Part shown: positions 10,842-26,259 of the stretch, piece after piece | Layout of the letters: each line of letters starts with the position of its first letter | Numbering within the stretch: position 1 is the first letter of the stretch | Translations under genes and position numbers: made by a program | From: Pseudomonas sp. ML96 | GTDB taxonomy: Bacteria > Pseudomonadota > Gammaproteobacteria > Pseudomonadales > Pseudomonadaceae | Assembly (NCBI RefSeq): GCF_000761545.1 | Contig: NZ_JPMY01000028.1 | Coordinates: 1-64,000, forward strand | DNA length: 64,000 bases | Reading direction: 5' to 3' | Notes under the pieces: model-generated | Told to the model about the DNA's origin: nothing | The model's input: the letters and a program-made list of their open reading frames with translations, nothing else | The model's database searches: none

Positions 10842-10958
10842 ATGAAAGTTCGTGCATCGGTCAAGAAGCTGTGCCGTAACTGCAAGGTCATCCGTCGCGA
10901 CGGCGTCGTGCGCGTGATCTGCAGCGCGGAGCCGCGTCACAAACAGCGCCAAGGCTGA
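10842..10958 (+). CDS. rpmJ: 50S ribosomal protein L36 (zinc type)
   Basis: The 38-residue product starts [19 protein letters not shown] and keeps the zinc ribbon C11, C14, C27 and H32, so it is the zinc-binding form, which in bacteria with two L36 paralogues is the one used when zinc is plentiful. ATG 10842 follows AGGAG. A hairpin follows the gene. Confidence 0.96.
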   Translation: MKVRASVKKLCRNCKVIRRDGVVRVICSAEPRHKQRQG

Positions 10959-10979
10959 GTGTGATTCACGCGTAATGAG

Positions 10980-11003
10980 CCCGGCAGCTAGTGCGCTGCC
11001 GGG
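10980..11003 (+). terminator. Hairpin after rpmJ
   Basis: CCCGGCAGC (10980-10988) pairs perfectly with GCTGCCGGG (10995-11003), followed by TTGATTCTTTG. The T tract is broken, so termination may be partial. It divides the spc and alpha transcripts. Confidence 0.65.
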
Positions 11004-11032
11004 TTGATTCTTTGTTATTACAGCGCTAATAT
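11004..11032 (+). promoter_or_regulatory. Candidate promoter of the alpha operon
   Basis: TTGATT (11004-11009), exactly 17 bases and TAATAT (11027-11032) lie directly behind the rpmJ hairpin. A start near 11039 leaves a leader of about 53 bases before rpsM. Confidence 0.55.
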
Positions 11033-11091
11033 CGCGCGCCCTATTTCTTGGCTTCCAGGGCGTGGGTAGCTGTCAATTGGAGTTCCACTGA

Positions 11092-11448
11092 ATGGCCCGT
11101 ATTGCAGGCGTCAACATTCCGGATAACAAACACACTGTTATCTCGCTGACCTACATCTACGGTGTTGGTCGCACCACTGCGCAGAAAATCTGTGCAACCA
11201 CCGGTGTAAATCCGGCGGCGAAGATCAAAGATCTCTCTGACGAGCAGATCGAGCAGCTGCGTGGCGAAGTCGCCAAACTCACCACCGAGGGTGACCTGCG
11301 CCGCGAAATCAACATGAAGATCAAGCGTCTGATGGACCTGGGCTGCTACCGCGGTCTGCGTCACCGCCGTGGCCTGCCGGTCCGCGGTCAGCGCACCAAG
11401 ACCAACGCGCGCACCCGTAAGGGCCCGCGTAAGCCGATCCGCAAGTAA
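11092..11448 (+). CDS. rpsM: 30S ribosomal protein S13
   Basis: The 118-residue product has [22 protein letters not shown] at the start and the basic tail [17 protein letters not shown]13 lies in the 30S head and contacts P-site tRNA. It is the first gene behind the 11004-11032 promoter candidate, as in the alpha operon of E. coli. Confidence 0.98.
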   Translation: MARIAGVNIPDNKHTVISLTYIYGVGRTTAQKICATTGVNPAAKIKDLSDEQIEQLRGEVAKLTTEGDLRREINMKIKRLMDLGCYRGLRHRRGLPVRGQRTKTNARTRKGPRKPIRK

Positions 11449-11478
11449 TTGCGCCCGCGAATCGACAGGAATTAAGTC

Positions 11479-11868
11479 ATGGCTAAGCCTGCTGCTCGTA
11501 CTCGTAAGAAAGTCAAAAAGACAGTGGTGGATGGCATCGCCCATATCCACGCTTCTTTCAATAACACCATCGTTACCATTACCGACCGTCAAGGTAATGC
11601 CCTGTCTTGGGCTACCTCCGGTGGTTCCGGTTTCCGTGGCTCGCGTAAGTCCACTCCGTTCGCTGCCCAGGTGGCTGCCGAGCGTGCTGGTCAAGCAGCC
11701 CTGGAATACGGCCTGAAGAACCTCGACGTTAACGTCAAGGGCCCAGGTCCTGGTCGCGAATCCGCTGTGCGTGCTCTGAACGCCTGCGGCTACAAAATCG
11801 CCAGCATCACCGACGTGACGCCGATCCCGCACAACGGGTGCCGTCCGCCGAAGAAGCGTCGCGTGTAA
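11479..11868 (+). CDS. rpsK: 30S ribosomal protein S11
   Basis: The product has 129 residues with [20 protein letters not shown] and the C-terminal [18 protein letters not shown], diagnostic of S11, which lies on the 30S platform near the mRNA exit. Confidence 0.98.
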   Translation: MAKPAARTRKKVKKTVVDGIAHIHASFNNTIVTITDRQGNALSWATSGGSGFRGSRKSTPFAAQVAAERAGQAALEYGLKNLDVNVKGPGPGRESAVRALNACGYKIASITDVTPIPHNGCRPPKKRRV

Positions 11869-11884
11869 TAGGAGACAGTGAAGA

Positions 11885-12505
11885 ATGGCTCGTTACATTG
11901 GTCCCAAGTGCAAACTGTCTCGCCGTGAAGGCACCGATCTCTTCCTGAAGAGTGGTGCGCGCGCGCTCGAATCCAAGTGCAACATCGAAGCGGCTCCTGG
12001 CCAGCACGGCGCTCGCCGTGGTCGCCAGTCCGACTACGGTACCCAGCTGCGTGAGAAGCAGAAAGTCCGTCGTATCTACGGCGTACTGGAGCGTCAGTTC
12101 AGCGGTTACTACAAAGAAGCTGCCCGTCGTAAGGGCGCTACCGGTGAGAACCTGCTGCAGCTGCTGGAATGCCGTCTGGACAACGTGGTTTACCGCATGG
12201 GCTTTGGTGCTACTCGCGCCGAATCCCGTCAGCTGGTATCGCACAAAGCCATCACCGTGAACGGTTCGACCGTGAACGTCCCGTCCTACCAGATCAAAGC
12301 TGGTGACGTCGTGGCCGTTCGCGAAAAGGCCAAGAACCAGCTGCGCGTTGCCCAGGCTCTTGACCTGTGCGCCCAGCGTGGTCGCGTTGAGTGGGTTGAC
12401 GTAGATACTGAGAAGAAGTCTGGCGTGTTCAAAAGCGTCCCGGCTCGCAGCGATCTGTCCGCCGACATCAACGAAAGCCTGATTGTCGAGCTCTACTCCA
12501 AGTAA
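11885..12505 (+). CDS. rpsD: 30S ribosomal protein S4
   Basis: The 206-residue product begins [19 protein letters not shown] and has the S4 domain [21 protein letters not shown]4 nucleates 16S folding and in E. coli represses the alpha operon through a pseudoknot in the rpsM leader; such a fold was not tested here. Confidence 0.98.
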   Translation: MARYIGPKCKLSRREGTDLFLKSGARALESKCNIEAAPGQHGARRGRQSDYGTQLREKQKVRRIYGVLERQFSGYYKEAARRKGATGENLLQLLECRLDNVVYRMGFGATRAESRQLVSHKAITVNGSTVNVPSYQIKAGDVVAVREKAKNQLRVAQALDLCAQRGRVEWVDVDTEKKSGVFKSVPARSDLSADINESLIVELYSK

Positions 12506-12527
12506 GGGCTAGGAAATAGGTGCATCC

Positions 12528-13529
12528 ATGCAGATTTCGGTAAATGAGTTCCTGACCCCCCGTCACATCGACGTTCAGGCGGTCAGTTCGACCCGCGCCA
12601 AGATCACTCTCGAGCCTCTCGAGCGTGGTTTTGGTCACACCCTGGGCAACGCGCTGCGCCGCATCCTGTTGTCCTCCATGCCTGGCTGTGCAGTAGTCGA
12701 GGCCGAGATCGACGGCGTACTCCATGAGTACTCCGCCATCGAAGGCGTGCAGGAAGACGTCATTGAAATCCTGCTCAACCTGAAAGGTCTGGCTATCAAG
12801 CTGCACGGTCGTGACGAAGTCACCCTGACTCTGGCCAAAAAGGGCTCGGGTGTGGTCACTGCTGCCGATATCCAGCTGGATCACGACGTCGAGATCGTCA
12901 ACGGCGATCACGTAATCGCCAACCTGGCGGACAACGGCGCTCTGAACATGAAACTCACCGTGCGTCGTGGCCGTGGCTACGAGCCGGCTGACGCCCGTCA
13001 GAGCGATGAAGACGAAAGCCGTAGCATCGGTCGTCTGCAACTGGACTCCTCGTTCAGCCCGGTCCGTCGTGTTGCCTACGTGGTGGAAAACGCCCGCGTC
13101 GAGCAGCGTACCAACCTGGACAAGCTGGTCATCGACCTGGAAACCAACGGCACCCTGGATCCTGAAGAGGCTATCCGTCGTGCCGCAACCATCCTCCAGC
13201 ACCAACTGGCGGCCTTCGTTGATCTGAAGGGCGACAGTGAGCCGGTAGTGGTTGAGCAGGAAGACGAGATCGATCCGATCCTCCTGCGTCCGGTTGACGA
13301 CCTCGAGCTGACCGTACGTTCGGCCAACTGCCTGAAGGCGGAGAACATCTACTACATCGGTGATCTGATCCAGCGCACCGAAGTAGAGCTGCTCAAGACT
13401 CCGAACCTGGGCAAGAAGTCCCTGACCGAGATCAAGGACGTTCTGGCCTCCCGTGGTCTGTCCCTCGGCATGCGCCTCGACAACTGGCCGCCGGCAAGTC
13501 TGAAGAAGGACGATAAGGCTACTGCCTAA
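12528..13529 (+). CDS. rpoA: RNA polymerase alpha subunit
   Basis: The 333-residue product has the dimerising N-terminal domain ([21 protein letters not shown], about residues 33-53), a linker and the C-terminal domain with [20 protein letters not shown] that contacts UP elements and activators such as OxyR and ANR. It is placed between rpsD and rplQ as usual. Confidence 0.99.
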   Translation: MQISVNEFLTPRHIDVQAVSSTRAKITLEPLERGFGHTLGNALRRILLSSMPGCAVVEAEIDGVLHEYSAIEGVQEDVIEILLNLKGLAIKLHGRDEVTLTLAKKGSGVVTAADIQLDHDVEIVNGDHVIANLADNGALNMKLTVRRGRGYEPADARQSDEDESRSIGRLQLDSSFSPVRRVAYVVENARVEQRTNLDKLVIDLETNGTLDPEEAIRRAATILQHQLAAFVDLKGDSEPVVVEQEDEIDPILLRPVDDLELTVRSANCLKAENIYYIGDLIQRTEVELLKTPNLGKKSLTEIKDVLASRGLSLGMRLDNWPPASLKKDDKATA

Positions 13530-13574
13530 TCGTCCGTAATCACCGAACCGAAAGTTTGGTAAGGAATTTCAATC

Positions 13575-13964
13575 ATGCGTCATCGTAAAAGTGGCCGTCA
13601 CCTGAGCCGCACCAGCGCCCACCGCAAGGCCATGTTCCAGAACATGGCGGTGTCGCTGTTCGAACACGAACTGATCAAGACCACCCTGCCGAAAGCCAAG
13701 GAACTGCGCCGCGTTGCCGAGCCGCTGATCACCCTGGCCAAGGTAGACAGCGTTGCCAACCGTCGTCTGGCCTTCGACCGTACCCGTTCGAAAGCCATCG
13801 TCGGCAAGCTGTTCAACGATCTGGGCAAGCGTTACGCCACCCGTCAGGGCGGCTACCTGCGCATCCTGAAGTGCGGCTTCCGCGCTGGCGACAACGCCCC
13901 TATGGCGTACGTCGAGCTGGTTGACCGTCAGGTCGCTGGCGAAGCTGTAGAAGCTGCCGAATAA
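13575..13964 (+). CDS. rplQ: 50S ribosomal protein L17
   Basis: The 129-residue product starts [20 protein letters not shown], the L17 signature. It is the last gene of the ribosomal block, and a strong terminator stands 20 bases further on. Confidence 0.98.
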   Translation: MRHRKSGRHLSRTSAHRKAMFQNMAVSLFEHELIKTTLPKAKELRRVAEPLITLAKVDSVANRRLAFDRTRSKAIVGKLFNDLGKRYATRQGGYLRILKCGFRAGDNAPMAYVELVDRQVAGEAVEAAE

Positions 13965-13983
13965 GCTGCTTTTGCTGCACAAG

Positions 13984-14012
13984 AAACCGGGCCTAGCGCC
14001 CGGTTTTTTGTT
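13984..14012 (+). terminator. Rho-independent terminator ending the ribosomal block
   Basis: AAACCGGGC (13984-13992) pairs perfectly with GCCCGGTTT (13998-14006), followed by a T run. Confidence 0.93.
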
Positions 14013-14068
14013 TTCCGGAAAGCGCTTTGGGAAGGCGGGTGGCGTATTTGGCGGGCGTGCGCGGAAAT

Positions 14069-14093
14069 CTATCAGCTAGTAGAAAAAAACTAT
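14069..14093 (+). promoter_or_regulatory. Candidate OxyR binding site before katG
   Basis: GTAG (14079-14082), seven A residues and CTAT (14090-14093) match one ATAG-N7-CTAT OxyR unit with one mismatch; another CTAT lies at 14069-14072. The second expected unit downstream is poor. OxyR is the known peroxide activator of catalase genes in pseudomonads. Confidence 0.35.
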
Positions 14094-14113
14094 TGAATCA
14101 TTGTCTTTCATAA

Positions 14114-16351
<2,238 letters not shown>

Positions 16352-16366
16352 TTCACCCGCACCAAG

Positions 16367-16396
16367 AAAAAGCCCCGCTATTGCGGGGCTTTTTCG
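16367..16396. terminator. Bidirectional terminator between katG and uvrA
   Basis: A 12-bp perfect stem (AAAAAGCCCCGC at 16367-16378, GCGGGGCTTTTT at 16383-16394) with a TATT loop gives T runs on both strands, serving both convergent genes. Confidence 0.94.
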
Positions 16397-16408
16397 TTTT
16401 GCCGTCAC

Positions 16409-19243
<2,835 letters not shown>

Positions 19244-19275
19244 GAACGGCCTCGCAGGTGGCGGGCGGAAACGGC

Positions 19276-19307
19276 AAAGTATACGGCCGCTGGATGGCGC
19301 GCGGCAA
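19276..19307 (-). promoter_or_regulatory. Candidate uvrA promoter
   Basis: Read on the minus strand, TTGCCG (19302-19307), 18 bases and TATACT (19278-19283) precede the GTG start by about 30 bases. No LexA box of the CTGTATAA-type palindrome was seen in the divergent 19244-19433 region. Confidence 0.45.
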
Positions 19308-19433
19308 AGCGCGGCGATGCTGTAACGGCCGGGTCCGATGCGACGTTTTGCACCGGCGCCGGGTGCCGACAAAACGTCTACAGCCCCTGCCATCACTGAT
19401 AGAATCGCCGGCCTCTTTGTTCAGGGTTTTTCC

Positions 19434-20828
19434 ATGCACGATCCGCACAGCGAACGCATGAGCGCCAGCGAAACGCGCGCCGCCGGTGGCCTGGCCCTGG
19501 TGTTCGCCTTCCGCATGCTGGGCATGTTCATGGTCCTGCCGGTGCTGGCCACCTACGGCACCGACCTGGCTGGCGCCACCCCGGCGCTGATCGGCCTGGC
19601 CATCGGCGCCTACGGCCTGACCCAGGCGGTGCTGCAGATTCCCTTTGGCGTGATCTCCGACCGCATTGGCCGCTTGCCGGTGATCTATTTCGGCCTGTTG
19701 ATCTTCGCCGCCGGTGCGGCGCTGGCGGCCAACGCCGACTCGATCTGGGGCGTGATCGCCGGCCGCGTGCTGCAGGGCGCTGGCGCTATCTCGGCGGCGG
19801 TGATGGCGCTGCTCTCGGACCTGACCCGCGAGCAGCACCGCACCAAGGCCATGGCCATGATCGGCATGAGCATCGGCCTGTCGTTCGCCGTGGCCATGGT
19901 GGTCGGCCCGCTGCTGACCCGCGCCTTCGGCCTGTCCGGGCTGTTCTGGGCCACTGCCGGCATGGCCCTGGTCGGCATGCTGATCATCGCCCTGTTCGTG
20001 CCGCGTGCCTCCAGCGCGCTGCAGCATCGCGAGTCCGGGGTGGCGCGCCAGGCGCTGCTGCCGACCCTGCGCAACGCCGAGCTGCTGCGCCTGAACCTGG
20101 GCATCGGCGTGTTGCACGCGATCCTCATGGCCAGCTTCGTGGTGCTGCCGCTGGCGCTGGTCGACCAGGGCGGTTTGCCCAAGGAAGAACACTGGTGGGT
20201 CTACCTCAGCGCGCTGCTGATCGGCTTCTTCGGCATGGTGCCGTTCATCATCTACGCCGAGAAGAAACGCCAGATGAAGCGTGTGCTCTCCGGCGCGGTG
20301 CTGGCGCTGGTGCTCTGCGAACTGTTCTTCTGGATCTTCGGCCACAGCCTGTCGGCGCTGGTGTGCGGCTTCATCCTGTTCTTCACCGCCTTCAACCTGC
20401 TGGAGGCCTCGCTGCCCTCGCTAGTCAGCAAGGTCGCTCCGGCCGGCGGCAAGGGCACGGCCATGGGCGTGTACTCCACCAGCCAGTTCCTCGGCGCCGC
20501 CGTGGGCGGCATTCTCGGTGGCTGGTTGTACCAGCATGGTGGCCTCGCCTTCGTGTTCGTCGGCTGTGCGCTGCTGGGGCTTCTCTGGCTGGCGGCAGCT
20601 GCTACTATGCGCGAGCCGCCTTATGTGACCAGCCTGCGCCGGCCGCTCACGGCCCATGCCGTGGCCGATAGCGCACTGGTGGGGCGACTCCTCGCGATAC
20701 CCGGCGTCAGCGACGCTATCGTGGTGGCCGAGGAGGCCGCGTTGTACATCAAAGTGGATACCCAACAATTGGACCGCGTGTTGCTCGAGCGAGTGCTCGA
20801 AGAGGCCGCGGATACGCAGAAAGCTTAG
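19434..20828 (+). CDS. YajR-type MFS transporter
   Basis: ATG 19434 gives 464 residues with 12 hydrophobic segments of the major facilitator superfamily; the loop motif is DRIGRLPVIYFG near residue 74. After the last membrane helix, about the final 60 residues (from LTAHAVADSALVGRLLAIPGV) form a soluble ferredoxin-like domain as in E. coli YajR, so this is a YajR-type proton-driven exporter. Its substrate is unknown. It lies between divergent uvrA and ssb, and ssb follows after nine bases. The same order (uvrA, MFS, ssb) is recalled from P. aeruginosa. Confidence 0.88.
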   Translation: MHDPHSERMSASETRAAGGLALVFAFRMLGMFMVLPVLATYGTDLAGATPALIGLAIGAYGLTQAVLQIPFGVISDRIGRLPVIYFGLLIFAAGAALAANADSIWGVIAGRVLQGAGAISAAVMALLSDLTREQHRTKAMAMIGMSIGLSFAVAMVVGPLLTRAFGLSGLFWATAGMALVGMLIIALFVPRASSALQHRESGVARQALLPTLRNAELLRLNLGIGVLHAILMASFVVLPLALVDQGGLPKEEHWWVYLSALLIGFFGMVPFIIYAEKKRQMKRVLSGAVLALVLCELFFWIFGHSLSALVCGFILFFTAFNLLEASLPSLVSKVAPAGGKGTAMGVYSTSQFLGAAVGGILGGWLYQHGGLAFVFVGCALLGLLWLAAAATMREPPYVTSLRRPLTAHAVADSALVGRLLAIPGVSDAIVVAEEAALYIKVDTQQLDRVLLERVLEEAADTQKA

Positions 20829-20837
20829 GAGAACGAA

Positions 20838-21335
20838 ATGGCCCGTGGGGTTAACAAAGTCATTCTGATCGGCAACGTCGGCGGCGACCCGGAAACCCGT
20901 TATCTGCCCAACGGCAATGCGGTGACCAACATCACCCTCGCCACCACCGACAGCTGGAAGGACAAGCAGACCGGACAGCAGCAGGACCGTACCGAATGGC
21001 ACCGCGTGGTGTTCTTCGGCAAGCTCGCCGAGATCGCTGGCGAATACCTGCGCAAGGGCGGACAGTGCTACGTCGAAGGCCGCCTGCAGACCCGCGAGTG
21101 GGAGAAGGACGGCGTCAAGCGCTACACCACCGAGATCGTGGTCGACATGAACGGCACCCTGCAACTGCTCGGCGGCCGTGGTGGCAACAACAGCGAAGGC
21201 GGCGGTGAATACGCCCCGCGCCAGCAGCAGTCGCGCCCGGCTCCGCAGCAGTCCGCGCCGCGCCCGGCGCCGCAACCGGCCGCCCAGCAGCCGGCCCCGG
21301 ACTACGACAGCTTCGACGACGACATCCCGTTCTAA
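20838..21335 (+). CDS. ssb: Single-stranded DNA-binding protein
   Basis: The 165-residue product has the OB fold ([21 protein letters not shown], about residues 1-110), a proline- and glutamine-rich linker and the acidic tip DDDIPF that recruits repair and replication partners. It acts in the replication fork and in SOS repair and is likely cotranscribed with the MFS gene. Confidence 0.98.
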   Translation: MARGVNKVILIGNVGGDPETRYLPNGNAVTNITLATTDSWKDKQTGQQQDRTEWHRVVFFGKLAEIAGEYLRKGGQCYVEGRLQTREWEKDGVKRYTTEIVVDMNGTLQLLGGRGGNNSEGGGEYAPRQQQSRPAPQQSAPRPAPQPAAQQPAPDYDSFDDDIPF

Positions 21336-21353
21336 GTCGAGTCGCGTAGTACG

Positions 21354-21382
21354 CAGAGAGCCCGCCTTATTGGCGGGCTCTT
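21354..21382 (+). terminator. Terminator after ssb
   Basis: GAGAGCCCGCC and GGCGGGCTCTT form a stem around TTATT (21356-21381), just beyond ssb; the T tract is short. Confidence 0.85.
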
Positions 21383-21491
21383 GCATTTCCGGGTGGTGCA
21401 AATAGTCCGAACCGCGGCGGCAGCGGGTGGGTCGACATCTGTGTAAGGCCATTGAGGTATCGCCTCCCGGCCCAACCACGAGGAAGCTGCC

Positions 21492-21650
21492 ATGACCCTG
21501 GGAACCATACTGCTGCTCGTCCTGATCCTGCTGCTGATCGGTGCCATTCCGGCCTGGCCGCACAGCCGTGCCTGGGGCTATGGCCCCTCCGGCGGCATCG
21601 GCCTGGTGGTGGCGATCGTGCTGATCCTGTTGCTACTGGGTTACGTATAG
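21492..21650 (+). CDS. Small membrane protein, DUF3309 type
   Basis: A 52-residue gene starts at ATG 21492 behind GAGGAAGC and ends TAG 21650. Two hydrophobic segments (residues 3-21 and 34-51) flank WPHSRAWGYGPSGG, which matches what I recall of the DUF3309 family of short stress-linked membrane proteins. Function is unknown. It stands alone, with its own hairpin downstream. Confidence 0.75.
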   Translation: MTLGTILLLVLILLLIGAIPAWPHSRAWGYGPSGGIGLVVAIVLILLLLGYV

Positions 21651-21658
21651 CGTCAGAC

Positions 21659-21686
21659 CTGGTCGGCCTAGCACTGGGCCGACCAG
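21659..21686. terminator. Hairpin between the DUF3309 gene and the receiver gene
   Basis: CTGGTCGGCC (21659-21668) pairs perfectly with GGCCGACCAG (21677-21686). There is no clear T run, so it is only a terminator-like structure. Confidence 0.5.
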
Positions 21687-21769
21687 TACCCGTCATGAGT
21701 CGCGGCGAGTGGCTGGCAGCGGTCAGTCGCTTTGATGTGGGGGTATTGCCAGGGGCAGTCAGGCCAGGC

Positions 21770-22135
21770 TCAGTCGCCCGGGCCGACCAGCGCGCAGACC
21801 TTGGCGACCATCTGCGAGACTTCGAAGGGTTTGTCGAACACTGCGGTGAACAGCTCGGGCGTGGCGCGGCCGAGGTTGCCGTGGGCGCCGCTCATCAGCA
21901 GGATCGGCAGCTCCGCGGCGCTCAGGCGGCTGCGGATGGCCTGGGCAAGCTCCATGCCATCCATCTGCGGCATCATGAAGTCGGTGATGACCAACGAGGG
22001 CTGCTCCTGTTCCAGCAGCTCCAGGCCATGCTGGCCGTCGCCCGCCTTGACCACCCGATAGCCCTGATCCTCCAGTGCATAGCCGAGCATGTTGGCGATC
22101 AGGTGCTCGTCATCGACTATCAGGATGGTCTTCAT
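21770..22135 (-). CDS. Stand-alone response regulator receiver
   Basis: The 121-residue protein is only a receiver domain: acidic pair D8-D9, phosphate acceptor D52 (VITDFMMPQMDG) and the conserved lysine in FDKPF near residue 102. It has no output domain, so it must act through a protein partner or as a phosphate sink. It starts seven bases after the histidine kinase stop and is certainly cotranscribed with it. Confidence 0.9.
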   Translation of the reverse strand: MKTILIVDDEHLIANMLGYALEDQGYRVVKAGDGQHGLELLEQEQPSLVITDFMMPQMDGMELAQAIRSRLSAAELPILLMSGAHGNLGRATPELFTAVFDKPFEVSQMVAKVCALVGPGD

Positions 22136-22142
22136 GTGCGGC

Positions 22143-23351
<1,209 letters not shown>

Positions 23352-23507
23352 GCTGTTCTCGATCCGGTTTCTGGGGCGCCACTGAGTATGCAGTGTAGAG
23401 CCACGGCCGCCGCGCTGTCTGCCGCCCGCTCACCGGTCGCCGGCGGGTGCGACGCCTTGTCCGCAGCAGCTTCGCCGGGCATCGACTAGAATCCGCGACA
23501 AACAAGG

Positions 23508-23876
23508 ATGCCCGCCCTGAATCCACTCAGCCGTAATTTCCGCGATTGGCTCTATGCCTTTGCCCTGGTGGGCATGCTCCTGCGTGTGAGCATGCCGCTA
23601 TGGGCGCTGCCGCAGATGAGCGAAGGCGGCTTCATGCTGATGTGTACCTCGCAGGGCATGCAGTGGCAGCTGGGCGAGGAGGGCAAGGCGGGTGCCTCCC
23701 AGCAGATGCCCTGCGTGCAATGTGGCGTGCATGTCGCCAGCCTGCAGTTCTTCCCGTATACCCCGCCCACACCCGCCATCGCTCCCGCGCAGCGGCCGCG
23801 CTTTGCCGAGGCGCTGAGCCTCAGCCCGCCGTTCCTGGTCGCGCCGCCCGGCAGGGCGCCGCCGTCGCTTTCCTGA
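23508..23876 (+). CDS. DUF2946 family protein beside the copper receptor
   Basis: The 122-residue product has a membrane-like N-terminal stretch (about residues 13-33), methionine-rich QMSEGGFMLMCTSQGMQ and MPCVQCGVH with a CxxC pair: features of DUF2946 proteins, which in pseudomonads stand before copper-related genes. It precedes the OprC receptor by 60 bases and is probably in one operon with it. A TAGAAT -10 box lies at 23487-23492. Direct copper handling is inferred only. Confidence 0.75.
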   Translation: MPALNPLSRNFRDWLYAFALVGMLLRVSMPLWALPQMSEGGFMLMCTSQGMQWQLGEEGKAGASQQMPCVQCGVHVASLQFFPYTPPTPAIAPAQRPRFAEALSLSPPFLVAPPGRAPPSLS

Positions 23877-23936
23877 AGTCGTCATCAGTGGCCCTCGTTG
23901 CGAGGGCATAGCGCTGTTCATCATTCAGGAAACACC

Positions 23937-26027
23937 ATGACTCCATCCGTTTTCGTGCCGGCACGTGCCGGGCGCCTGCCGTTCGTTCTGTCTGCCCTGA
24001 CCCTGACCCTGGCCATGGCCATGCCGACCTTTGCCGAGGAGGTCGCCGATGCCGAGCTGGCTCCCAGCGTGGTCACCGCTGTGCAGCAGAGCTCGCCGTT
24101 GACCGTGATCGCCGATCCCAAGGACGCCCGCCAGCCGGTGCCTGCCAGCGATGCCACCGATTATCTGAAGACCATCCCCGGCTTCTCCGCCATCCGCAGC
24201 GGCGGCAGCAACGGCGACCCGGTGCTGCGCGGCATGTTCGGCTCGCGCATCAACCTGCGTACCAATGGCGGCCTGATGCTCGGCGCCTGCCCCTACCGCA
24301 TGGACGCACCGAGCTCGTACATCTCGCCGGAGACCTTCGACAAGCTCACCGTGATCAAGGGCCCGCAGACCGTGCTCTGGGGCCCGGGCGCCTCGGCCGG
24401 CACGGTGCTGTTCGAGCGCGAACCGGAGCGTTTCGGCGAGCTGGGTTCGCGCCTGCATGCCAGCGTGTTGACCGGCTCCAACGGGCGCTTCGATAAGGTG
24501 CTCGATGGCGCCGTCGGTGGCGAGCAGGGCTATCTGCGCTTCACCGGCAACCAGGCCCAGGCCGACGACTACGAAGATGGCGACGGCGACAGCGTGCCGT
24601 CGCGCTGGAAGAAGTGGAACGGCGACCTGGCCATCGGCTGGACGCCGGATGCTGACACCCTGATCGAACTGTCCGCCGGCCGCGGCGATGGCGAGGCGCG
24701 CTATGCCGGGCGCGGCATGGACGGTGCGCAATTCGAGCGCGAGAGCCTCGGTTTGCGCTTCGAGAAGTCCAACCTCGGCGGCGTCCTCGACAAGCTGGAA
24801 GCGCAGCTCTACTACAACTACGCCGACCACATCATGGACAACTTCAGCCTGCGCATGCCGGACCCGACCAGCATGATGGCCGGGCCGATGGCCTCGCAGG
24901 TCGACCGCCGCACGCTCGGCGGGCGCTTCGCCGCCACCTTCGCCTGGAGCGAGGTGCAACTGGTCGCCGGCGTCGATGCGCTGCGCAGCGAACACCGCGA
25001 GCGCAACTCCGACTACGACATGATGAGCGATACCTACACCGACACCGACCGTTTCCCCTGGAGCAAGGACGCGGTGATGCACAACTACGGCGCCTTCGCC
25101 GAGCTGACCTGGCAGGTCGCCGAGCGCCGCCGGGTCGTCAGCGGCGCTCGTGTCGATCGCGCCTCGGCCAAGGACTACCGGCAGAGCATCAGCGGCATGA
25201 TGATGAGCATGCCCAACCCGACCGCCGACCAGACCCGTGCCGAGACGCTGCCCAGCGGTTTCGCCCGCTACGAGTACGATCTGGCCGACTCGCCGACCAC
25301 GCTCTACGCCGGCCTCGGCCATGTGCAGCGTTTCCCCGACTACTGGGAGCTGTTCTCGCCCAGCCGCGGCCCGGCCGGCGAGGTCAACGCCTTCGACGGC
25401 ATCGAGCCGGAGAAGACCACCCAGCTCGACTTCGGCGTGCAGTACGCCGGCGAGGGTCTGCAGGCCTGGGCCTCTGGCTACGTCGGCCAGGTGCGCGACT
25501 ACATCCTGTTCGACTACAGCGCCGGCGCGATGGGCGGCTCGCGCGCCGATAACATCGACGCACGGATCATGGGTGGTGAGCTGGGCGTGGCCTACGACCT
25601 CAGCCACAACTGGAAGACCGACGCCACTCTGGCCTATGCCTGGGGCAAGAACAGCTCCGACGGCGAGGCCCTGCCGCAGATGCCGCCGCTGGAGGCGCGC
25701 TTCGGCCTGACCTACGAGCGCGGCGCCTGGAGCACCGGCGCGCTGTGGCGCCTGGTGGCGGCGCAGAACCGCGTGGACGAGGGCAAGGGCAACGTGGTCG
25801 GCCAGGACTTCGGCAGCAGTGCCGGCTTCGGTGTGTTCTCGCTCAACGGCGCGTACCGCTTCAGCGACAACGTCAAGCTCAGCGCCGGCGTCGACAACCT
25901 GTTCGACAAGGACTACGCCGAGCACCTCAACCTGGCCGGCGATGCCGGGTTCGGCTACCCGGCCGATCCGGTGGCCATCGACGAGCCGGGCCGCACCCTG
26001 TGGGCCAAGGTCGACTTCGACTTCTGA
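23937..26027 (+). CDS. oprC: TonB-dependent copper receptor OprC
   Basis: This outer-membrane beta-barrel receptor of 696 residues has a signal peptide (cut probably after FA near residue 33), a plug domain with the family's VIKGPQTVLWGPGASAGTVL and a C-terminal strand ending KVDFDF. The known OprC copper site of P. aeruginosa is CxxxM plus HxM; both are present as C118-M122 (ACPYRM) and H298-M300 (DHIM). Loops are methionine-rich (MPDPTSMMAGPMAS; MMMSMPNP). ATG 23937 follows CAGGA; an earlier in-frame start would add a non-signal extension. It is paired with DUF2946 upstream. Confidence 0.93.
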   Translation: MTPSVFVPARAGRLPFVLSALTLTLAMAMPTFAEEVADAELAPSVVTAVQQSSPLTVIADPKDARQPVPASDATDYLKTIPGFSAIRSGGSNGDPVLRGMFGSRINLRTNGGLMLGACPYRMDAPSSYISPETFDKLTVIKGPQTVLWGPGASAGTVLFEREPERFGELGSRLHASVLTGSNGRFDKVLDGAVGGEQGYLRFTGNQAQADDYEDGDGDSVPSRWKKWNGDLAIGWTPDADTLIELSAGRGDGEARYAGRGMDGAQFERESLGLRFEKSNLGGVLDKLEAQLYYNYADHIMDNFSLRMPDPTSMMAGPMASQVDRRTLGGRFAATFAWSEVQLVAGVDALRSEHRERNSDYDMMSDTYTDTDRFPWSKDAVMHNYGAFAELTWQVAERRRVVSGARVDRASAKDYRQSISGMMMSMPNPTADQTRAETLPSGFARYEYDLADSPTTLYAGLGHVQRFPDYWELFSPSRGPAGEVNAFDGIEPEKTTQLDFGVQYAGEGLQAWASGYVGQVRDYILFDYSAGAMGGSRADNIDARIMGGELGVAYDLSHNWKTDATLAYAWGKNSSDGEALPQMPPLEARFGLTYERGAWSTGALWRLVAAQNRVDEGKGNVVGQDFGSSAGFGVFSLNGAYRFSDNVKLSAGVDNLFDKDYAEHLNLAGDAGFGYPADPVAIDEPGRTLWAKVDFDF

Positions 26028-26046
26028 TCTCTCCGCCCGCTGACAG

Positions 26047-26068
26047 GAGCCCGCCGCAAGGCGGGCTT
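26047..26068 (+). terminator. Hairpin after oprC
   Basis: GCCCGCC and GGCGGGC pair around GCAA (26049-26066). The following TTCGCAT is T-poor, so strength is uncertain. Confidence 0.55.
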
Positions 26069-26192
26069 CGCATATGTGCACCGTGCAATCTGCAAAGCGC
26101 ATCGGCTCTGTCGTGCATTCTGCATGCTGTCGTTTTGCTGCTTCGTTTATCTAACTAGATGATTGTTATAGGTTTTTGTCGATTCTCCAAGG

Positions 26193-26209
26193 TTGGCATG
26201 GGCGCTGCA
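26193..26209 (+). promoter_or_regulatory. Sigma-54 (RpoN) promoter
   Basis: TTGGCATGGGCGCTGCA matches the -24/-12 consensus YTGGCACGRNNNTTGCW at 15 of 17 positions, with GG and GC separated by exactly ten bases. The predicted start near 26220 lies about 40 bases before the next gene. The required activator is not in the neighbourhood. Confidence 0.65.
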
Positions 26210-26259
26210 CTGGCATAGGTCCCGACACACACATAAGACATTCGATAGGGAGAAGAACG

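Noticed and set aside
19244..19433. LexA box for uvrA
   Set aside because: No CTGT-N8-ACAG palindrome was found in the divergent region.
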